Source: Sarcophilus harrisii (Eukaryota > Chordata > Mammalia > Dasyuromorphia > Dasyuridae). Taken from it: a stretch of DNA of 64,000 bases. How positions within the stretch are numbered: the first letter of the stretch is position 1; every line of letters begins with the position of its first letter. The notes beneath the pieces are model-generated. The model was not told the DNA's origin. It did no database searches and was given only the letters and a program-made list of their open reading frames with translations. Position numbers and translations under genes: made by a program. This document shows positions 40,481-64,000 of the stretch, piece by piece. Location of the stretch: assembly GCF_902635505.1 (NCBI RefSeq), contig NC_045427.1, forward strand, positions 519,211,665-519,275,664. The letters are read 5' to 3'.

Positions 40481-42884
40481 CGCTGAGCACGTGCTTAACC
40501 CTAGCTAGAGCTGGGGATACGTGGGGGAGAAGGGGAAGGCAACGGCCGCATGCAGACAGAGGAGCCCATTACAAAGGGGTCGGAAATAAGCCTAGGCCTT
40601 GGGCCACGATGCTGTAGGAGGGCTCCAAACTAAGTGCTTCCGCCGAGTAACCTCAGTACCTGCCTTAGAGAAACTTAGGGTCTAGGAGGGCTCTAAGGCA
40701 CACTCAGCTCGGGCCCTCCCTCAGGGGCTGCCAGAGGGGGTGAGGGGGCGGTAACGCAGGGTGTTGAGATAGAGGAATGGGAGGGGGCTGGGGGGGCCAG
40801 ATCTCATCACCCTTGGATGGAGGACGTCGGATGGAAGGTCCCTTTATTTTCTCCTTCATCCGCTTTTGCGGCCACTCAGCCATTTCCTGGGGGCCCGACC
40901 AGTCTAGGTCACAGAAATCTGTAATTTGGTGCTCCTGTCTCACGGCTCCCCTTCTGGCCGCATTGTTTCACCGGGTCTTGTGGAGCATCCGTTTGTATTT
41001 GTGTACTCCACAGTGCTAGTGTTTGATGATAATGAGAGGAAGCCCAGGCTAATGGAAAGAGTAAGAGCATCCTAATCTCTTGGGAAAACCTCCATTTTCT
41101 TATCTGTACTAGAGGATCTCAAGACTCCTTGCAGGTCTTAGTCCTCTACTTCTATGAGGTCCATCTTCCATGATCTCCTTAGCGCTCCCCCCACCACCAC
41201 ACACACACACACCTGCCAATATAAAAACCATCTCTTTGGTTCCTATCTTCCTTAATCCAGGGCTGGTCAGGCAAAATTTTAACCAGTTTAGGAGGGAGAG
41301 GCCCGAGTCTATTACACTTGGATGTTCGCTTTGGGGGATTCTGCCTTGGTGATCCTTGCCTTAAAGTGAGCTCAGTTGCAGAAGAGACACTTTAAAGTAA
41401 TTGTCTGGGGGGGGGGGGGGGGGGGGGGGAGGAAAGAGGAGGAGGGAAGAGCCCATAGGTGCAAGGAGCTTGCCTCCTTGTAAGGGCAGTGCATCTGCTC
41501 CTCCTACCCACTGCTGATAGTGTCTATTCCAAGACAGCGTTTCACTTCCCTTCCCTTAACATACAGTGGGAGCTTTGTTCTTTCCTCTTCATTGTAAATA
41601 GTGTAGGGAAAGGCAAAATGACCCACTTGTCTTATGTTTTAGGTTGAAGAGCTGGCTCTTCAGTCAATTATTAGCTCCAGAGAAGGGGAAAGAATGACCC
41701 ATCTTTCGCCTCCAACTAAGGAACCAGAAAATGTAAGCATAAGTAAATGTGCAACTATGGGAAAAAACTGAAATTTAGAGTTAATGGTATAATTTTCTGC
41801 TTTGGGGTAATAAAAAGCAGTATAAAAACACATTTTTGAGACTAAAGGACTTTGGAATATGAGAAATGTCATTAATTCCTCCTTAAGTTAATAAACCCAC
41901 TAAATTTCCAATTGGTTTGTAATTTGCTTATAGGCATTGCATTTTTTAAATAATTTTTGATTGCTTCCCTCTGTTCATCTGTCATCTCAGTTATGCTAAT
42001 TTGGGGCATTATGTTTAGGAAGAATAAATTGTATTTCGTCAAAGCTATTATATACATTGTAATAATCCTGCTTAAAAAGCTATTCAAATCATTAACTTCG
42101 CGAAGTTAATGATTTTTGGACAAAAATGAGTTCTTATCCTTAATATGACCCTCTCACATCTAATGACTTGAGGTAATCATAGTATGCATTTATTTACTTG
42201 CTGTCTTGGGACATTTTCTTCTGTAACAAAAAATATACATTAATAACTTCCCCTAAGTAAATGTATATGGTTTTAATAAATTTCAGTTCATTCAAATTAA
42301 GGCTTGTTTACCTTAGTCTGCCTTTTATCATATAGTCCCCAGCTTCTTAAACTGAGGCTCAGAACTCTATATAGGGTCTCCCATCTGAAAGCGGGAAGGG
42401 TGTCACAAAATGATTTATTATCAGTAAATGTTTGATTTGTATACATATTTTATATACCTTTCACATAAAAATTTCTCAGGTGAAAAGAGATCATAAGTAA
42501 AAAAAGTTTTAAGAAGCCCTGAAATAGCCTAAAGACTCATGTTTGTAATACAATTAAAACATTTAATCTGAAAGAATTTGAGGAATTTGAATTGAGTAGT
42601 GACTTCACTATACTCTGTAAGTTTGATTCTTCAATGTCTTAAAGAGATGAGAGAAAAAAAAAGATTTAGCTCTGGTTTTAAGACCTGATGTTTTTAAAGT
42701 GTATGTTTTTTTTTGTTGTTGTTCTTTTTAAATATTAATATGTATATATATGTAATATCTTTGACCACATCAGATCTTGGTGCAGGTAGACAATGAAACT
42801 TCCATCAATCAAACTGAATTACAGCTAAGCACAAGAAATCATGCTCAAGAAGAGGAAGAAGAGGAAGAAGAATCTGATTCCTAA
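40193..42884 (+). CDS. SNAPC5: snRNA-activating protein complex subunit 5 (SNAP19), complete
   Basis: Three coding exons: 40193-40282, 41643-41732 and 42774-42884 (TAA 42882-42884), 96 codons; human has 98. Residues 1-30 (MLSRLQELRKEEETLLRVKA continuing ALHDQLNRLK) are almost identical to human and form a leucine-rich coiled-coil helix, the part by which SNAP19 binds the SNAPc core. The middle exon is divergent after VEELALQSIISS. The last exon reads ILVQVDNETSINQTE and ends in eight consecutive Glu then SDS, an acidic tail shared with human. SNAPc binds the proximal sequence element of snRNA genes for Pol II and Pol III in the nucleus. The gene is in tandem with RPL4 and convergent with MAP2K1. 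Confidence 0.95.
41407..41429 (+). repeat. Poly-G run (23) in SNAPC5 intron 1
   Basis: Twenty-three G residues followed by purine-rich sequence. Length is uncertain. Confidence 0.9.
41875..42009 (-). pseudogene. Possible relic of a Tc1/mariner-like transposase N terminus
   Basis: The minus-strand reading contains ITEMTDEQREAIKNYLKN followed by AMPISKLQTNWKFSGFIN. The spacing of charged and hydrophobic residues resembles the helix-turn-helix start of Tc1/Tc3-type transposases (a (T/S)(D/E)xxR(E/Q)xI-like beginning). No catalytic domain is seen and SNAPC5 exon 2 lies 140 bp downstream. Recognition is by eye only. Confidence 0.2.
42086..42115. repeat. Perfect 30-bp palindrome with central TTCGCGAA
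   Basis: Fifteen-base arms with no spacer, centred between 42100 and 42101 (right arm CGAAGTTAATGATTT). The two CpGs at its centre stand out in an AT-rich, CpG-poor intron. Confidence 0.97.
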
Positions 42885-43542
42885 AGGAGAAAGGGGAAAA
42901 TCAAGATTAGTTATTTATCTAAGTTAATTTTAAGATTCAGGAATTTTCCTTCAGTATCTACCACAGGGTAGGAAATTCAAGGATCTATATTTTACCATTG
43001 GAAAAAAAAAGGTCAAGTTCATATTAAGTTAATTGATTCATATACACACTAGAGATAAAACTTCATATGATGTTATATGGAAGTATTTGTGTATTTGTAA
43101 TCAGAAAAAATTAAATGTAAACCAGCCTTTAACATTTTTCTTACTATGCCTTTAAAAGGGAGTTACAATATGCCTTTATTTGTCTATATATATATATCCC
43201 ATAGAGCAAGACCAAGTTCTAGATTCTATAATCTGATAGATAAAAAGGTAAAGAGGTATAATGTGATTCAGCTACTCATAGAAAGAGCATAAACTGTTTA
43301 AATGCCACTCTGAGTAACAACACGATATGTGCATGTATAGTTGTGAACATCTTAATCTGAGCTACTACATTGTGGTTAAATGCAGATAAAAAATGCTGTC
43401 AATGGGATATCAGGAGAAAGCCAAACCATGTTCTTGTAGAATACGTATTAGAATAAAAAATCTGAATTGCTTTAAAAATAATTTTTGTATTTAAGGAAAT
43501 GTGCCATATTTAAAAAAAAAATGTCTTAGGATATACTTATTG

Positions 43543-43548
43543 AATAAA
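43543..43548 (+). terminator. SNAPC5: SNAPC5 polyadenylation signal AATAAA (likely)
   Basis: AATAAA is followed by a T-rich stretch, about 660 nt after the stop codon. An AATAAA also occurs near 43452. The convergent MAP2K1 transcript is expected to end about 1.7 kb further on. Confidence 0.6.
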
Positions 43549-43559
43549 CTTGTTTTTAT

Positions 43560-45265
43560 AATTTAAAAAAAAAAGGCTAAAGAAATAGAACATTGAAAAT
43601 TTCTCACTTGTGGTCAAGATTCATTTCTATGTTCTTTCCCTTACCACAAAGGATATGGTTAATTTAGGTCAAATTTGCACAGCACAAGCAACAAAACATG
43701 GTTGAACACAGAAAAGACAGCAGTATTCTTGTGCAGTTTTAAAACTTTCAAAAACAACTACACACTGTTGTATGCCAGAATCAGAAATGCAACTGAACAT
43801 GTTTCTTTGAAAATATCATCTAATGATATCATTAATAATTTCCAGGACAGAGATTTTTTTAGTACATTTTTAATATTGCAAAGAAGAAAAAGAGGGAGGG
43901 AGTTCAGGCAATGTCTTTTTAAGTTTATGTGCAATAAAAGCCCAAAATTAACCACTGAAAGAATCATTAAAAATTTCTAAAGGAATAAATTGTTAGGGAT
44001 GTAGAATTCATTAATCTTTTGGTGACCTAGAGAGTGCTACAATATAATAATCAGCTTGTTTACCTGTGGAGAGCATTAGCAATTAGCACAGTATACAGGG
44101 TATATGCAATCTTTTAAGTGTCTTGAGCACAAATGTTTTGGAAACCAATTCCCAAATTCTTATAGCACTCTACCCAAAATGCTATAAATGAGGAAATTTT
44201 TAATCTTTCTTTGTAAAGAAAAGGGTGGGCATCAATTTGGCCAGAATAACAAACAAGGACTGCTGGGAGACCTATGAACTAGTCCAACCAATTTGGTACC
44301 ATGCCCAGAAAGTTCTTTCTTACACTGTACTTATCATTTATCATTTAATTCAGTGATAACAAAATGTATATAATCAAGAGATCAATGAAAAAAGAACTAT
44401 ATGTACCAAAAATATTAGTAGCTGTGTGTGTGTGAGATGGCTAAGAATTGGGAACTATGAGAATGCCTGTCAGTCAACTGGGGAATAGTTGATGAAGTTA
44501 GAATATGTGGTTATGATGGAATACTGTGCTACTGTAAAAAAAAAAAATTCATAAAGGCAAAGGCTTGGAGAAAACCTGGGAAGGTAGTGATATATCATGC
44601 AGAAAAATAACATAATAAAAGCACTAATTATTATAAATTATATAAATTATAAATTATAAAATCAACTTTGAAAGACTTAGAAAGTAATCAGTACAACTGA
44701 CCAACTACAATTTCAAGTCTCATGAAGAAACATTCTACCTACCTCTAAATAAAGTTTGTAGATTCCTCAGTATAAATTGAAGCATTTTCTGTTTTTTTGT
44801 TTTGTTTTGTTTTGTTGGTATATAGCTAATGTAGAAATTTAACTATAAATATTTACAATGGATTTGAGGGGTTTTGCCTTTTCAAAAGGTGGGGGAAGAA
44901 AGAAGAATATAAAACTAAATGTTAAGTTGAATTAAAAAGAAAAGGGAAATATAAATAAATAGGGTCTTTCTGATTTCAAGAGGAAAGCTTTTGGAAGACA
45001 CTTATTGATAAAGGTGCTTAATGGGAGATATTTTGAATATTGTTACAATCATTTTTGATGTGACTTCTAAGAAAGAGTATATAAAATGAAAGGAAGTTTT
45101 TTCTTAGTCCAGTATTTCCTTCTTGCAACCTTTCTTATTTTTATCTACCTTCCCACATAAAAAAAGCTCGGACAGATTCAAGAAACCAAAATGACCATTT
45201 TCCTATAAAATGATAAAACCATCACCACCTGAAGTACAGAAAATATACTACTTTCAACTCTTCTG
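43560..45265. other. Gap between the SNAPC5 and MAP2K1 3' ends
   Basis: Single-copy AT-rich sequence with an open frame of 101 codons (43675-43980, +) that matches nothing I know, and an L1 3' fragment at about 44,430-44,770 (TCAACTGGGGAATAGTTGAT and TTATGATGGAATACTGTGCT). Confidence 0.6.
44430..44770 (+). repeat. L1 3' end fragment
   Basis: TCAACTGGGGAATAGTTGAT, TGGTTATGATGGAATACTGT and GAGAAAACCTGGGAAGG match the marsupial L1 3' landmarks. Confidence 0.7.
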
Positions 45266-45282
45266 TTAAACTTGATGATATA

Positions 45283-45288
45283 TTTATT
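45283..45288 (-). terminator. MAP2K1: MAP2K1 polyadenylation signal AATAAA and 3' UTR end
   Basis: On the minus strand, CTAATAAATATA follows sequence that closely resembles the end of the human MAP2K1 3' UTR as I remember it (GTTTAACAAATCTAATCTC just upstream). The 3' UTR thus runs from 46156 to about 45265, roughly 0.9 kb. Confidence 0.8.
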
Positions 45289-46156
45289 AGAATAAGAGAT
45301 TAGATTTGTTAAACATTTGAAAATAAAATGGTTAAAAGGATCTCCATACAATTTTTAGGCACTATACACAATATATTCTGTAATTGGATTAAGAGGAAGA
45401 TGTCTGATGAACTTTAATGACTTGATTCATTGGTGACAATCGAAAACTCCCACTATTTTAGAAATGCCAGTCAAAAATTAAGAGACATACACCACCCAAC
45501 AACTCTGAATATCCCACAGAATATTTTTAAAATAAATATAGAAATATAGCCACAAGTCTCTTAAGTCCTCACAATAGACTGATGAAGCCCTGGCTATTAT
45601 GGCAGTGCGGGGCTCTGACTTGATTTAGGTGAAAACAGCTGGATTCTACACAGAAAGCAAAAATTACAACACTGTGACATCCACTTTCTAATGCTTGTTT
45701 TCATAGCAGCAAAAGCATGCTTCCCATGCACTGCTTGTGAAGGACATCAACCAGGCTTCTCCTTTCCACTTTCAGGAAAAGAGGGTAAATGCCTAGCGAA
45801 AATGAAGTACCACTGTGTCAAGACAACCCCCTCCCCCCCAAATCACAAGGCCAGCCAGCTGAGGCTGGAGGAGCAGCAGTGCAAAGAAAATCTCACTAAG
45901 TCAACAGCGCACACTTTCTGGGGAGTCATTAACACAAATAAGAAGCCCCCAATGCAAAGCCAATTCACTCAAGGGAATAATCATAATTAAAAAAAAATCA
46001 CAAATAGAATTTGGCACATGCTATGTTCTTCATCCTTCTTCACAGGGTAAAATGCACATCTGAACAGAGACAAGCATGAGAAATAGGATCTAAGGTAGCA
46101 TTGTTTTGCACAATGGGTGAGGGAGCAGCCTTTCTCCAGCTTCCCAAAGAAACACT

Positions 46157-64000
<17,844 letters not shown>

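Noticed and set aside
40193-40486. 97-codon open frame starting at the SNAPC5 ATG
   Set aside because: Only the first 30 codons are real. A GTAACG donor at 40283 joins them to 41643, and the rest is intron read-through.
43675-43980. 101-codon frame between SNAPC5 and MAP2K1
   Set aside because: No known motif, no splice context and ordinary AT-rich composition. It cannot be told from chance.
45691-45990. 99-codon frame on the plus strand
   Set aside because: It lies antisense to the conserved MAP2K1 3' UTR and has no recognisable protein features.

Overview
The window is mammalian nuclear DNA, almost certainly from a marsupial. Five single-copy vertebrate genes can be read exon by exon. The introns are AT-rich and full of marsupial-type SINEs (short tRNA-derived and MAR1-like), MIR and L2 relics and 3' ends of a marsupial-type L1. 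The gene order LCTL - ZWILCH - RPL4 - SNAPC5 - MAP2K1 is that of human 15q22.31, read in the opposite direction. The species cannot be fixed from sequence alone.

Layout. Positions 1-7.0 kb hold the last five coding exons of LCTL (+); its earlier exons lie upstream of the window. Positions 8.5-33.6 kb hold the complete ZWILCH gene (-, 18 coding exons, 588 codons), tail to tail with LCTL. A CpG-rich head-to-head promoter region near 33.3-34.2 kb separates ZWILCH from RPL4 (+, 34.2-39.3 kb, 10 exons, 428 codons). SNAPC5 (+, 40.2-43.55 kb, 3 coding exons, 96 codons) follows from its own CpG island. Positions 45.3-60.4 kb hold the last six exons of MAP2K1 (-), coding for residues 190-393 of MEK1. 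The first five exons are off the right edge.

The genes serve unrelated jobs: a membrane-anchored klotho-like glycosidase homologue, a kinetochore checkpoint subunit, a ribosomal protein, an snRNA-transcription factor subunit and a MAPK kinase. The densest functional packing is in RPL4. Its introns carry box C/D snoRNAs: two SNORD16-type copies (introns 1 and 3), three intact SNORD18-type copies (introns 2, 5 and 7) and one decayed SNORD18-like copy (intron 6). Intron 3, the ancestral home of SNORD16/U16, has a donor, a branch site and a branch-to-acceptor distance that fit the minor (U12-type) spliceosome.

Other points of note are a MEK1 substitution that removes the proline after Thr286, a solo LTR cleanly inserted into an L1 in MAP2K1 intron 6, a perfect 30-bp inverted duplication in an LCTL intron, a perfect 30-bp palindrome in SNAPC5 intron 2, and a 76-base poly-A run. 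No novel multi-gene system is evident. All exon coordinates were read by hand from splice junctions and homology to remembered human proteins, with frame continuity checked across every junction.
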